From the NCBI GenBank assembly GCA_025769875.1, contig JAGFNK010000056.1:1-64000 (forward strand): 64,000 nucleotides of DNA, in the 5' to 3' direction. The DNA comes from Russula earlei. Taxonomy: Eukaryota; Basidiomycota; Agaricomycetes; Russulales; Russulaceae. Positions within the stretch are counted from its first letter, which is position 1. Each line of letters opens with the position of its first letter. The notes under the pieces were generated by a model, which was given only the letters and a program-made list of their open reading frames with translations, had not been told where the DNA came from and did no database searches. Positions 1 to 12,083 of the stretch are shown here, piece by piece. The translations under genes were made by a program, and so were the position numbers.

Positions 1-259
1 AGACGAAACTGAAGTATCTACTGTATGTACAACGCTCTTAAGTATCTGAGAGCGTCCCTAATTATTTTGTCTATAGTAACTATCAAATTGTTTCACGATC
101 GCTATGTGCTAGCTACCGATTGTCTTAGATCCATACTATCAATTTTGTTTCGTATGCATTTCAGCAACTGATCTGAAACACTTATGTGGTCCGGGCCTGT
201 GGGCCACCCAGACAGTTTGGGCCGACGCGTCAATGCTTCGGCTACTCTTTATCTCAACA
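1..259 (-). repeat. 3' LTR of copia element A (truncated by window)
   Basis: Matches the inner part of the ~436-bp LTR seen complete at 4466-4901 and, inverted, at 56542-56977 and 61285-61721. Roughly 177 bp lie before the window. It ends in the canonical CA (TG on the minus strand). Confidence 0.92.
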
Positions 260-292
260 TCCCCCCGTGATCTAGACAGTCAGTAGATTAGA

Positions 293-3200
293 TCAGATGA
301 GACCTAATCCAGTGATGGAAGTCTGAAGCAACACATGAGCGTGCGGCTTGGTTAAGCCATCAGCAAGCATCTCTGCTGTGGGCGTTCTGACTAGATCAAT
401 CAGTCTGTCCTCGATGTACTGCCTGATTGCGTGATGCTTTATGGGGATATGTTTTGATCTTCTTCCAGTGACGGGATTGAGCGCAAGATCTACGGCGCCT
501 TTGTTATCACCATGGAGCGGAATCGGATCAGTGATATCGTAGCCGATTTCGGAGAAGAAGCTCCGATACCATGCGGCTTGATTAGCTGCGTCGGCTAGGG
601 CCATATACTCGGCTTGAGTGGTGCTCTGGGCGATGGTCTTCTGCTTACGCGAGGACCAGGAAATTGCAGCTCCAGATAGCAAGAATACATAGCCCGAAGT
701 GGAGTGAAAGTCATCTGCGTCATCTCCAAGACTAGAATTGGAGTATCCATGTAGTCCGACACCTTGCGCGCCATCATAATGTAGCTTTAGTTGGGCTGTG
801 CTGTTAAGATAAGATAGCACATATTTTGCAAGGCGTAGGTGCTGTGCTGATGGATTGCTGGAATACTTGTGCAAGACGCGAGACTGCAAAAGAGATGTCT
901 GGATGCATTCCGATTTGCACATACAGGAGGCTGCCAATTATTCTCTGGTAGTACTTTATTTCCGAAGGCGTTGCCTGTCCAGTATGCTTAACCAGATGTA
1001 TTTCCGCGCCGGACGGAAGTGGGGTGCAGACCGGATTGGAATCCGCCATCCCAAAGCGATTAACGATCTCCAAGATGTACCTAGATTGGTCAATGTCTAA
1101 CACTTTAGCCGAGCGATCGCGCATTACGCGGATCCCAAGATAGGACTCGATCTCACCTAGATCAGTCCATCTCATAGTGTGTAGACAGTGATTGTTTGAT
1201 GCCAGTAATCTGCGCGCGCGAGTCGCTTAAGATTGTGATATCATTGCAGGTTCCATGTGCGCGAAGCTTGTTTGAGACCGTAGATTGCCTTCTTTAGGCG
1301 GCAAACTTGGTGTGATGTCTCCAGAACAGTGAATCCTTGTGGTTGCTCCATGTAAAATCCTCTTCGTCCAGTAGCCCGTTCAGGAACGCCGACTTGATGT
1401 CCATCTGGTGGATCTCCCAATCCTCTAGCGCGGCCAACGCTAACAAGAGTTGCAAAGACTCAAATCTCGCTACTGGAGAGAAGGTGTCACTGTAATCAAG
1501 TCCTTCAATTGTGTAAACCCCTTGGCTACAAACGCGCCGCGCGAAATCGGCCATCCGATTTGCGTGCAAATACCCATCTTGATTTCACGGCCTTACGGCC
1601 CGGCGGTAGATCGACTAGATCCCAGGTACCATTTCTGGCAAGCGCGTCTATCTCATACTGACACACAGCTTTCCAATCATCAGCTGAGTCCGATTCCATC
1701 GCTTCCTGATAAGATACAGGGTTTAGCGCCTCGGCAGTCGCTAACAGGGCCATATGCGATACGCGCCCTCTCCGAGCTGGACGTTCCGCGTTGTCCTCAC
1801 CGAAATATCTTGGGTTTGGACGCGGGTTAGCTCTAAGTCTACAAGGCGAGGGTGGACGCGTCATAAAGGCGGGGTCGCAGAAGTGCTGGATGGGTCGGGA
1901 TAGAAATGCGGGATTGGGGGAGTATGGTACACTGAAACATTCTGAGGTGTTGCTGCAAGATTTGCAGGGGTTTCCGGAGGCGCGCGGCCATCCAGGTTGG
2001 TGAGGGACAGGTTCTGGGAGGGAAAATGTAATAGGTCCGGCAGGGACCAGGGGTAGCATGGGCAAGGCGGACGGTCCACCGCTTGCCTTTGCTGGGAAGA
2101 ACGCTTCGTCGAATGTTACATCAGCGAAAGTACTATTTTCCGGGTGGCTGGATTCCATAGGCGGTAGCCTTTAGATCCTGATTCATAGCCGATGAATGTC
2201 ATTTCGATCGCCTTGGGATCGAGCTTCTTCCGCTTAGCGTCAGGGACATGTACATATGCCCTGCATCCGAAAACTCGGAAGTAAGAGACGTCTGGGATGT
2301 GTCCGGAGTCCCACAATTCATGAGGGGTGCGCCAACTGAGAACGCGAGTGGGCGTGCAATTGTGAATGTGAACTGCAGCATCAGTAGCCAGTTCCCAAAA
2401 CCCGAGAGTAAGACCGGCGCTGTGTATCATGGCGCACATCTTGTCTTCCAGGGTCTGGTTCCATCGCTCCGCTAATCCGTTCTGTTGTGGGGAACCCGGC
2501 ATCGTTAATTTGTGCTCGATCCCCTTCTGCGTTAGTACCGATCTAAGGGCGCCCGACATGTATTCTCCACCGCGATCCGAGTGCAAAGCCTTAACTGTTT
2601 CGCTTGTTTGATTTTCAGCCCAAGCCATATATTTCTTGAAGGCGTCTGCACACTGATCTTTTGTTTTGAGAAAATACACTACTCCAAAGCGGGAGTAGTC
2701 GTTGATAAATGTCGCAAAATAACTTGCGCCCCGGATAGACCGGACCTGCATCGGACCGGCTAGATTGCTGTGAACGATTTGCAATCTCCGTTCCGAGCGT
2801 TTAGAGGAACCCAAGAAAGGAAGTCTCGGCTGCTTGCCGAGTTGACACCCTGGGCAAGGGGCGAGATCCTTGTCGGTTGAGCTAAGCAAAATTCCATTAA
2901 CAGAGTCGCTGTAATGTATGAGAGCGTTCCGGGACATATGTCCCATCTGCTGATGCCAGATGTCGAGTGATAGCGCACCGCTCTGCGCATGTAGGGATGG
3001 AATGGATAGGTCAAACCAGAATAGATTATTCTCCATGTACCCTTGCGCGATCTTCCGATCTTTGATGTGGATCTGGAAGCCATCTTTGGTGAATGTTATT
3101 TGACCCCCCTTCCGGAGTAGCGCTGACACTGAGAAGTACCGCGCATTGGCTTCCGGAACATGCATAACATCTGAAAGGGTCAATTGAACATCCCCAGTTC

Positions 3201-4216
3201 CTCCTGACGGCCTGACGGAAACCAATCCAGTCCCAATCTGTGAGATGACAGCATGACCTCCAAGACTAACAGATCCAGACGCTGGAGCCCAAGAAATGAA
3301 GTTGGAGCGGAACGGCGTAATATGATGAGTCGCTCCGGAATCAACCATCCAACGGGATCGGGCTGTCGCGTAGAGAGAAACACGTATTTCATTATCATCA
3401 TCCAATACTTCAGTAATAGTGGCAGTAGTCTCCACTATGTGCGCGTTGACTTTGGACGTCTGAGCGCCTCCTGCAGCCCCCTGTCTTTTCTTCGCCTTCT
3501 CCTCCTCATCCTTCTTTTTCTTCCTGCACTCCGGTGACTTGTGTCCAAGTTTCTGACAATAGTAACACTTTATTTTGGACTTGTCTTTGTCCTTCTTTAC
3601 TGGAGCGACTTTATTGAGGGACGCGGAGGGGCCGGCCCGGCGACCTTCCTCATTGAGGATCCATTCCTGGATCGTTTGCGGGGAAAGATCTTTTGGAGCG
3701 CCAGCCACGAGAATAGTCGAGGCAACAGCCAAGTAAGCGTCGGGTAACGCTTTGATCAGAATGAAGCTAAATTGAAGATCAGAAATCTTCATATCATTGT
3801 TTTGGAGAGTGTTCCGCACATCATTAAGTTTCTGTAATTGTGGAAGCATTGGAGTAGCGTCATCTAGGGCCGTTCCTGTCAGGGAGACCCAGCTATTGAA
3901 GGCGGCCATAGACCCCACGCCTCCGTATGCGCGCTTTAGTTCCTCCCATTTGTCTTTGCACGATTTGAACTTAGTATCATCGGAAACTGCCAGCAAGATG
4001 TCTTTCTGCACATAGACCTCAAAGACTCCAAGGAGGACCTGTTCCTCCGAGTCCCAAGCTGTGTCCGGAGGGGACAGCGGGGGAATCCGTGATATGATGC
4101 CTAAATCCGTTCATTCGGCAAACTGCGAGTACACATGAAGACCAAGTGGACCAATTAGACCCATCGAAGATCTCCATTGTGACTCCGGGCGGGAACATAA
4201 AAATTGAGGGTGCCAT
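293..4216 (-). pseudogene. gag-pol polyprotein of copia element A, frameshifted
   Basis: Reading from 4216 downwards there is a gag start whose first residues match element B, then a frame change near 4015. A 631-codon frame to 2116 holds the rest of gag, a CCHC zinc knuckle (CYYCQKLGHKSPEC), the protease motif (MVDSGATHH) and integrase with HHCC and DDE residues. Further frame breaks near 2150, 1530, 1330 and 930 split reverse transcriptase and RNase H into short frames. The RNase H tail around 293-900 shows TQAEYMALADAANQ, typical of copia. With at least four breaks this copy cannot make a single polyprotein. Element B is the close relative used to read it. Confidence 0.9.
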
Positions 4217-4450
4217 GTGATTCGATTAGGTAAACAAGGTGATAAAACCAATCTGGGCAAGTGGAGCAAATACGTGTGCCAGATGTTAGAAATCTGATCA
4301 GTACCCCTGACGCGTGGGTCAAAACTTCGATCCAAGTACCAAAAGTGTGGGGTGTCGTTCGGATGAACAGTGGCCCGTGAAGGAGAGAGAATGTGTCGAT
4401 AGACTGTGTGAGCTTGTGTGTGGATTTCTGTCTTGGGAATTTACTAGTGG

Positions 4451-4465
4451 GCAGGGCCCATAACC
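4451..4465 (-). other. Primer binding site of copia A (half-tRNA type)
   Basis: Directly inside the 5' LTR, on the minus strand, lies GGTTATGGGCCCTGC. The first 12 bases complement the anticodon stem-loop of initiator tRNA-Met (TGGGCCCATAACC), the internal half-tRNA priming known for Drosophila copia and yeast Ty5. The same site occurs in elements B and C. Confidence 0.8.
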
Positions 4466-4901
4466 TGTTGAATCGCGCAGTGATAAGGTAGATTAGATCG
4501 TAATAGATCTAATAAAAATGATATTCAGTTTCTGTGAGACGAAGCTATTGTGTCATATTTACCTAATAAAAATGATACTACAACGCATAATCAGCTACTG
4601 ATAAGATCGTGAGATAGTAAGTACTTACTTCAGTTTCTGTGAGACAAAACTGAAGTATCTACTGTATGTACGATGCTCTTAAGTATCTGAGAGTGTCCCT
4701 AATTATTTTGTCTATAGTAACTATCAAATTGTTTTCACAATTGCTATGTGCTAGCTACCGATTGTCTTAGATCATACTATCAATTTTGTTATCGTACGCG
4801 TTTCAGCAACTGATCTGAAATGCTTATGTGGTCCGGGCCTGTGGGCCACCCGGACAGTTTGGGCCGACGCGTCAATGCTTCGGCTACTCTTTATCTCAAC
4901 A
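4466..4901 (-). repeat. 5' LTR of copia element A
   Basis: A 436-bp LTR bounded by TG and CA, nearly identical to the LTRs of element B. It contains the same small palindromes (CAGTTTC/GAAACTG arms) found in the B LTRs. Confidence 0.93.
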
Positions 4902-5006
4902 AAAGGTCAATATATATCATTGTTATAGCTGCCTGTAGCCACTGCTCACACATATGGTCTTGTGCTGGCTGATTGGACCACCTGTAACATGGCATTAAGA
5001 GGATAA

Positions 5007-5282
5007 AACAGCAGTGACCCAGACTCCTCCAACAGTGATCACACAGCTGGAATCAAACTCTGCACTCCACCATGACAGAAAGCGTGATGCAGGCATGACT
5101 CCCAGCCAAAATACTACTCAAAAACCACTCAATGGACCTCCATTTTTCTTTGCTAGAATGACATTAATGGCATTCAATAGTATAACTACAAAGTTTTAAA
5201 TGGGGTTGTTTGAGCAGATACAGGGAAAAATGAAATTGGCAAGATGGTTGTGGAATGGCAAGTTCCCCATAGGTGATAGTAT
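5007..5282 (-). repeat. Partial copy of the 62.47-kb MITE, inverted
   Basis: About 275 bp match 62467-62750 in reverse orientation, including the terminal segment reading CCCATAGGTGATAGTA at the right end. The other terminus, present in the 62-kb copy, is missing. It lies ~290 bp upstream of TPR-CHAT gene 1, just as the complete copy lies upstream of TPR-CHAT copy 4. Confidence 0.7.
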
Positions 5283-5371
5283 GTTTGCTTGATTTGGAGA
5301 GTCGTCTGTCAACGGACAAAGCCGGACCGTACGTGTAAATATTTCGAATACTTGTCGTTCGATTTTTTCCT

Positions 5372-5562
5372 CAGTCTTTCATACACAAGACTGAGGTCAG
5401 TACAACATTCTTTTACCATTCTCTCTAAAATCTAATACCGTACATAGCAACAATCCTTTTAGGTTAGCTTACTAACTAATACAGTCTTTTATACACAAGA
5501 CTGAGCAACAATCCTTTTAGCTTCAACACAGGTTAGTTCAGTCTCTTATGCACAAGACTGAG
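5372..5562. repeat. Three copies of a 24-bp hairpin repeat upstream of TPR-CHAT gene 1
   Basis: Copies at 5372-5395, 5482-5505 and 5539-5562 each have the arms CAGTCTT/AAGACTG around an 8-10 bp loop. The third has slightly diverged. A second short motif, CAACAATCCTTTTAG, is also duplicated between them. The last copy ends 13 bp before the inferred ATG at 5576, so the array lies in the 5' UTR or promoter. The architecture resembles the palindromes in the nearby copia LTRs, so the array may be LTR-derived. Confidence 0.6.
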
Positions 5563-5575
5563 TTATCATCCTACA

Positions 5576-8500
5576 ATGGGTGACCAACTTTGTAAGTTCT
5601 CCAATCCCCGCCCTTATCAGAGGCAGCCCATCTTCTGTTAATCCAGCTCCCCATCTACTCGATGCCGTCATTTCTCGTTTTCAAGATGAGATGTTGTTAT
5701 TACCCCGATCCCATCCTCGTCGTGTTTTCTGTGTTCAACACCTGGCGTTGGGACATTTCATACGTTATCGGAGGTCAACACAACAGGACGACCTCGAAAA
5801 ATCAATACTCTGCTTCACACAAGCTATATTCCTCCCACTTCCTTGGGAAGAGTGCCCCCTGAACATGGTTCAAATATTATATCTTCTCATGGTCGCCCTT
5901 TCTTTTCGCTCCCATGAGTTCAGACAACCTGAAGACGTCAAGCGGTGCATTAGGTGCCTTCGTTACCTCCTCGACCAACCACTTGAATGCAAAGCGTTCA
6001 AAATTTCTCCCGAGGGTGTCATCGAAACTCTTGCAGAAGAGTTAAAGCTGCAGACGGAGTTGGCTCCGGGAGCTACGATGCGGGACATCGAGGAGATGGC
6101 AGTCCGTTGCCATGAATTTCTCAACTCTGACATTTCGAAGCCCTCGCTGATTGCCCACATCATGGCCTTCGTTAGTGCTGTCGATGCTGGTTACAGAAAA
6201 GGAATCGAATGGAGAGCACATTCAGAGAATGTGATTGAGTGCCTCCGGGAGGCGAACAGAAGGCTACCGCATTTGCACGAGGTATCGATTGCACACGTCC
6301 AGTGTCTCTTTGGCCGCTTCGAAAGGACTGTTTCCAATGATGACTACGATGCGGGGATGGCAATTCTGGACAAAATTATTGCATTTCCTCCCCCCAAAAA
6401 CCGGTCAAGTGAAGTCCTGAGAGACGCTTTGCAGTTGGCCGCCTCCTTCGCGACAGCCCAATGGTTTTTTTGTGGAAAACTGGAGTATTTAGAGAAGGAG
6501 ATCTATCGCCTTCGAGTGTTGTTTTCTGAGACTTCTCTTGAGGACCACGTTCGTTCTGTCATCGTCGGATTGCTTTCTCAGCTTCGTGGACTGCGTCGTA
6601 ACGATTTTCGTGCCGCTCCTAGGATTCCAGACGCGTTTCTAGATTCGGCTCCAGTCCCTCCATTCCGGGACCTAATCAATTCCCTCTCCCAGAAGGTCCC
6701 CGTCGAACTGCCTCGAGATGTGTTTCTCTTTCCACGACGTGATCTTACCGGCATGGCGGACATCGAACCAGCAATCGAGTATTATCGACTTGTCCTCAAT
6801 TCTTATCACTCAAATATTGAAACTGCCTTCCATGCTGGCTTGTGCCTTAACAGCGTCCTTCGCATAGCCTTTAAGCTCACCCATAACATTGACTACCTCA
6901 ACGAGTCAATTTCTGTCAGCCTTGAACTTTTAACCTCCATTGTTCGGCCACAACAAGGCACTACGGTGATTTGGTCGCTTATCCCTCCTCTGCTTACCCG
7001 TTTCGACCTCCTTCATCACAAAGAGGACTTAGACGGAGCCATGAAGCTATGCCACGCGGTCGTCAACAATAATATCAATATACACGACCGGTTTGCGACG
7101 TCGTGTTACTGGGCGCGCGTTGCACACATGCACGAACACCCATCCGTTTCAATGGCGTATGATTTTGCGATGTCATTCATGCAGAACTCCCTTACATTCG
7201 CACCAACGCTTGATACACAACATTTCCAACTTGTTTCTATGCGCGATGACTACGAGGTACTGCCTTTGGATTATGCATCCTATCTCGTCCACACAGGTCA
7301 ACTTCATCAGGCCATCGAGACCCTTGAACAAGGAAGGGCCCTACTCTGGTCCGAGATGCGTGGCCTTCGTACCTCAGTTGATAAACTTCACACAAAAGAC
7401 TCACATCTAGCAGACCAAGTCGCGGCGCTCAATAAGGACCTCGAAAAGTTGATGTTGACCATCTCTTTAACCAGCAATGGTGATGGTGAAGATGACGACC
7501 TCGAAGGGATGGATCGAACTGGCCTTCTCCTGTTGAAGCAACGGAAACTTTTGGATGACCGTGACGATCTTATTTCTCAGGTCCGATCCCTGCCAGGATT
7601 CGATTCTTTCCTGAAGACACCTTCCTTTGACACTCTCACTTCGGCGGCGTCGCATGGTCCCGTCATCATCATCAATCATTCCAAGTGGCGTTCCGACATC
7701 GTCATCCTTCACCACAATTCCCCTCCTTCCTTTATAACTACTACCAACGATTTTTATCACCGTGCAATGCAACTTAGGGATCTGCTCAAGAAATGTCGAA
7801 TCGAGCACGGTCTCGACTCGAGGCAATACGATCGTGTTTTATGCACCGTACTTGCCGACCTTTATGATCTTGTTGGCCGGCCGGTTCTCGAAAGGCTCCG
7901 GACACTGAATGTACCTGAACAATCGAGAATTTGGTGGTGTCCAACTTCGGTGTTCTGCTCTCTTCCCCTTCATGCGATGGGACCAATTCCATCAGGTGAT
8001 GGTACCAACCGCTATTTCTTCGACCTATATATCCCGTCATACACCCCCACACTATCTGCACTCATCGAATCCCGAAAGCCCAGCGGACAAACGTTGGACA
8101 AGCCTTCAATCCTTCTTGTGGCACAACCAGATCAATCTCTACTCTCCGCATTCCCGGAGATCTGGGTGATCAACCAACTTGATACGCGCGTAACAACACT
8201 GATGTCAAGTAAAGCAACACCCTCTGCTGTGATGGAGAGTCTCCAAGACCATCAGTTTTCGCACTTTGCGTGCCATGGAAAGCTAGAATATGGGAAGCCA
8301 TTTGAAGCGTCGTTCCAGCTTCATGATGGCGAGCGTCTCACATTACTTGACCTTATTCGATCCCCACTTCCTACTGCCGAGTTTGCATTCCTATCGGCTT
8401 GTCATACCGCAGAGATGACAGAAGGAAGCATCGCTGATGAGGCACTGCATCTTACGGCGGCGATGCAATACTGTGGATTTCGAAGTGTAGTTGGGACGAT

Positions 8501-8690
8501 GTGGGGGATGGCTGATGATGATGGACCAGAATTGGTCAAACACTTCTACAAGTCGATGTTCTCGCGAAAACAAGACGGGACACCGTACCACGAGAGATCT
8601 GCAAGGGCACTCCGGGACGCAGTGCGGCGACTGAGAAAGAATCGGATCCCCTTGGAGCGGTGGGTAAACTTTGTTCATTATGGTGCGTGA
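5576..8690 (+). CDS. TPR-CHAT domain protein 1 (caspase-like)
   Basis: A ~1019-residue protein predicted from a 16-nt first exon (5576-5591), an intron at 5592-5646 with a GTAAGT donor and CCAG acceptor, and one long second exon. The same exon layout occurs in gene 3, which supports this start over the in-frame GTG at 5580. The N-terminal ~700 residues are helical, TPR-like solenoid (for example IEYYRLVLNSYHSN and AIETLEQGRALLWSEM). The C-terminal ~300 residues are a CHAT domain: the catalytic His is near residue 882 in SHFACHG and the Cys near 924 in LSACHTAEMTEGS, followed by GTMWGMAD. CHAT proteins are clan CD cysteine proteases related to caspases and separase. Substrate and trigger are unknown. 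No signal peptide or membrane span is seen, so it is probably cytosolic. It is one of four copies in the window. Confidence 0.88.
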
Positions 8691-10154
8691 TGGGCGGATG
8701 TCGGTCAGTGGATCGAGTTTATCATGATCATGTATTGTCATTAACTTCGAGCGCAGGAGGGTCGAAATGTCTGTTGCATGAATGTCGGTGGTCATGCATT
8801 TACGAGACCAGAAAGTGTCGCTCACGTCGAATGCAAATGGAACATGGGATCTACGTGATCCTGTCTCTCCCCCACCTGGTGTTCCGAGTCTCTGTCAAGC
8901 AGTTACCCACACGCTTTTTATCCGCACACAACCGCTACGATGTCTACGAGTTTATACTCTTTCGTCCGTCTTGGGCTCCTTACTGTGGTGCTACCGAGGA
9001 CCGCCTTTAGTCATGCTGACCCGTATTTTCGTTTTCGGCATGCACACTTCAGTCGTCTCCTATCAGTGCCTCGGTCTCTGTGTGTCCTCTTCACGTTTCA
9101 TTCACATGATGCCGGCACTCTGACAACATGCCTTTCTGGCTGTTACTGTGTATGCCCTAGGACCAACAGGGCCTTGAGCTATTGGCCAAATGCTAGTAGA
9201 TTAAAGCGTGCGCATGCATTCAAAGCATACTCACCCTTCGGCAACGATAGCAAGCTGCGGTGCCAAATTGAAGCGCAAAACCGTATGTCAGTGGAGCAGA
9301 GAACACGGGAACAAGTCACGTTGATGCCATATCGTACTACATGATACCTTAACATTCGTCAAATGTGTAGTGGTACGAGCCCAAGGTGCGGGTCAAAATC
9401 CATGCAAGGAACAAGCATCGGTTACAGTTAGGAGTCGTCAGCGCGCGGCGCGACAAGTGGGTCCAAAGAAAGAAGAGACCGTAAAAGTTAAAGGCGTTGC
9501 GTATGCGCAAAAGGGGGTATCGCAGACGGGCGGGTCCGGTGCTTTGCAAGGCGTGAGAACTGAACGTCGTCGGGGGGACTTTAACGAGGCGCTTAGGAAA
9601 CGAGGACTAGCCTGGTGTGGCAAAAATGCCTTTCTAGAAGATGGGGAGTCGATCGTGTTTGTGGATGCTTCAGGCGTTGCGTGGGCGACTCGATAGGATG
9701 TGGGCTCCGAGGCATCCCGTTTCAGGTTGCAGCAGCAGGGCCTGCCCGCATTAGAGGTAGTGTTGGAAAGCTACCGGTTTTGAACTGCATTTGAATCACG
9801 ACGACAACGCTATCACAAGGTTGTAAAAGTCAACCAAATTTGGGGGTGGAGCTGTGGGTTGCATCAAAGGGAGGCATTTTGCGCCGGCCCAAACTTGCCG
9901 AACTTTGATGCCCGAAGTCTCGAACATAAGCTTCGAACAGAACAAAACTTTGCATAGCCGATAAAACTTTCTCCATGTCATGAGTGATGCTTCTCCGGTT
10001 CCATTCCATTGGTACGCATTTTGATATCCGCTGACTGCGAAATGAGTGTAACCGTATTTTGGTCAACTTTAGAAGAAAAACTTTGAAGTAAGTAATGACG
10101 CCAGAAAGGAAATCTAGATGAAGGAAAGGTAGAGATGTACGCAAGGGCCGCACC
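8691..10154. other. Intergenic, no recognised gene
   Basis: The first ~400 bp resemble the 3' flank of TPR-CHAT gene 3 (54820-55100), so they belong to the duplicated segment. A 108-codon plus-strand frame at 9370-9696 (many Gln, Arg and Gly) resembles nothing I know. The remainder, 9700-10154, shows no feature. Confidence 0.5.
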
Positions 10155-12083
10155 CTAAACAGTCCCGTTAACTACCACCATCCGACGATTGTCGTCTCTG
10201 AGAACATCTGCTTCGGCCGCGAGGAAGATCTTGCCCTTCCAGAAGGCAAGCGCGGTCAGTCCGAACAACACCACCCAAACGGTGCACATCACGAAAGTCA
10301 TGGTAGCATGCAGGGCGAAAAAACCTGGGATTTGCAGCGTGTCTCCGAGGACGCGCAGCGTCGAGATCCAGCCCACGTTCGGAAACGTCAACGCCCAACC
10401 TGAATAAAATGGAACGCCGATTGGTAAGTCAGGATTGACACATGAATAAAAACGAGTGGGTGAGGGTTGGCGCTGACTGACATCCTAGGATCTCGCTGAG
10501 GTGCTTGTGGACTTTGAACCAGTATGGTAACAGACCGAATGCGAAGAAGAAAATGGCAAGTCCGAAGAGGAGAAGTCCGATCAGCACACTCGAGGAAAAC
10601 CAGATCTCGCCAGAGAGAGGAGAGACGAGATTGTGCTGCGGAAGGCTGAAAAATGGAACAACCAAGCATGATCTAGAATCAGTACTTGTGGACCGTAAAT
10701 GTAGGAGGAGTCACTAGGAACATTTTGCGAGCATGGGATCCGAGATTGATCAGCGCAAGCGCCGTAAACCCAGGAGGACCGCAAGCGACAAACGCCCCAT
10801 TTGCTTGATGTCCTTCCATAAACCCAGTCTGTGGGGCAAGCACGCAATGTTCGGGCCGTTGTTTGGCGCCTTTAGCGATTGTGGGGACGTACCGTCATAA
10901 TCCTGCAAAGCGGCAGATGCTCCTTCAGTACTGATGATTGGAACACACGAAGACCCGATACATACCGAAGAATATAGATACAAATATAGAACATGGTGAT
11001 GAAAAAGCCAACGCCTTGGAAGAAGTAGCCTACGAAGAGAACACCGACTGCGCGAAAATCGGAGGGATCCAAGACACGCAGGACGTTCGACGCGACGACA
11101 CCGACGAGCATCTATATTTCATTCAGTCGCACCCTCGGCAACAAGTCGGACATGACATCACCATAGGGAAGACCTATTTGCGAGGTGAACGAGTCAGTAT
11201 GGCATGTCTGCGATTCCAAAATTGGACGGCGTACCAGAAAAGCCCACGCGGGCGTAAATGTAGATAGGTCATGGGGCTTGTTGTACCAGATCATTAACAT
11301 CGGGAAGCACACGAAAACAGACAGGAAGACGTAGATCCTGATCACGATGGGCACATGTTAAAAGGGAGATCAACATATTGGGGAGTCATTCACCAGAAAA
11401 GAATGTAAATCCCTTCTGGGGAAATATGCCCCGGTATAACCCCGTAATTGATGGTCCCAATCACAATTGTCGCGAACGACAAAACCTATTGTGCAAAGTT
11501 AAGCTTGCAATACGCCAAGTGCAGTAATTGCTCGTACTATGAGGGGAACAAAGACGCCTTTGACTGGATCGTTAATTAGCCGCCTGGACTGCTGGGGATA
11601 TACTGTTTTTTTTTAGGGTAAGACGGGGAACTTAAGCATAGCAAAACAGGCCGTACATAAGGCTTGAAGAAGGAGCGTCGACGAGTTGAGGATGAAGAGG
11701 GAGAGGTTTATAAAGAAAAAAAAGGTCTCGACGCTCGTGAGAGGTCCTGGATGGCCCTTCAAGCCGGACAAAGTGACATAGACAGCACCGGTGCCCATGC
11801 CTATTGGGAACTATCAAGAGGAATGAGCAAGGATCACGATTCCACCGCCTCGGGCGGGCAAACGTACCGCTTGCCAGGACCATCCGTGAATACGTCGCGC
11901 CAGCCTGCTGACACTTGGAGCAGCACCACTAGGGGATGACTGTTCTGGATTCACTAACGATGTTCCCTTGGCTTCGGCATAGGAAATTGACGAGCTGAGG
12001 TTCTCATCGGAGTCATGCTTTGAGGGTAGATCAAAGTGAAGAGAGCCAAGAGCCGCGGGCTTGGGAGACGAGTAGAAAGACAT
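10155..12083 (-). CDS. TDT-family anion transporter (SLAC1/Mae1/Ssu1-like)
   Basis: Multi-exon membrane protein of the tellurite-resistance/dicarboxylate transporter fold, the family of fungal malate permease Mae1 and sulfite pump Ssu1. Exon 1 (12083-11868, 72 codons) ends in RRIHGWSWQA; intron 1 is 11867-11811 with GTACGT donor; exon 2 (11810-11657) starts FPIGMGTGAVYVTL, the first membrane helix. Later exons carry DPVKGVFVPLI, IVIGTINYGVIP, FPMLMIWYNKPHDL, LVGVVASNVLRVLDPSD, YFFQGVGFFITMFYICIYI, GHQANGAFVACGPPGFTALAL, LPQHNLVSPLSGEIWFSS and FPNVGWISTLRVLGDTL. About ten membrane segments are expected. The last exon ends at 10155. At least six introns of ~50-60 nt interrupt it. Substrate is not decidable from sequence: malate, sulfite or another anion. 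Some middle splice sites are approximate. Confidence 0.85.

Larger units (their letters stand above)
1..4901 (-). mobile_element. Ty1/copia LTR retrotransposon A, decayed, left end outside window
   Basis: Minus-strand copia element of the same family as element B at 56542-61721. Both LTRs and the polypurine tract can be aligned: the right (5') LTR is 4466-4901, and the left (3') LTR is cut by the window start and ends at 259. A C-rich run directly after 259 is the complement of the polypurine tract. The internal region encodes gag, protease, integrase, reverse transcriptase and RNase H in copia order, but in several frames. The right flank 4902-4906 (AAAGG) would be one target-site duplication; the partner lies outside the window. 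It is an older copy than B, judged by its many frame breaks. Confidence 0.93.

Noticed and set aside
5580..5646. GTG-initiated extension of TPR-CHAT gene 1
   Set aside because: GTG starts are not expected in nuclear fungal genes, and the segment coincides with a well-formed intron that is conserved in gene 3.
5576..8690. Eukaryotic counterpart of the bacterial gRAMP/TPR-CHAT (craspase) operon
   Set aside because: No gRAMP-like or CRISPR component lies nearby; only the protease family is shared.
9370..9696. 108-codon open frame as a gene
   Set aside because: No recognisable motif, no intron support, and similar-length frames occur by chance on both strands here.
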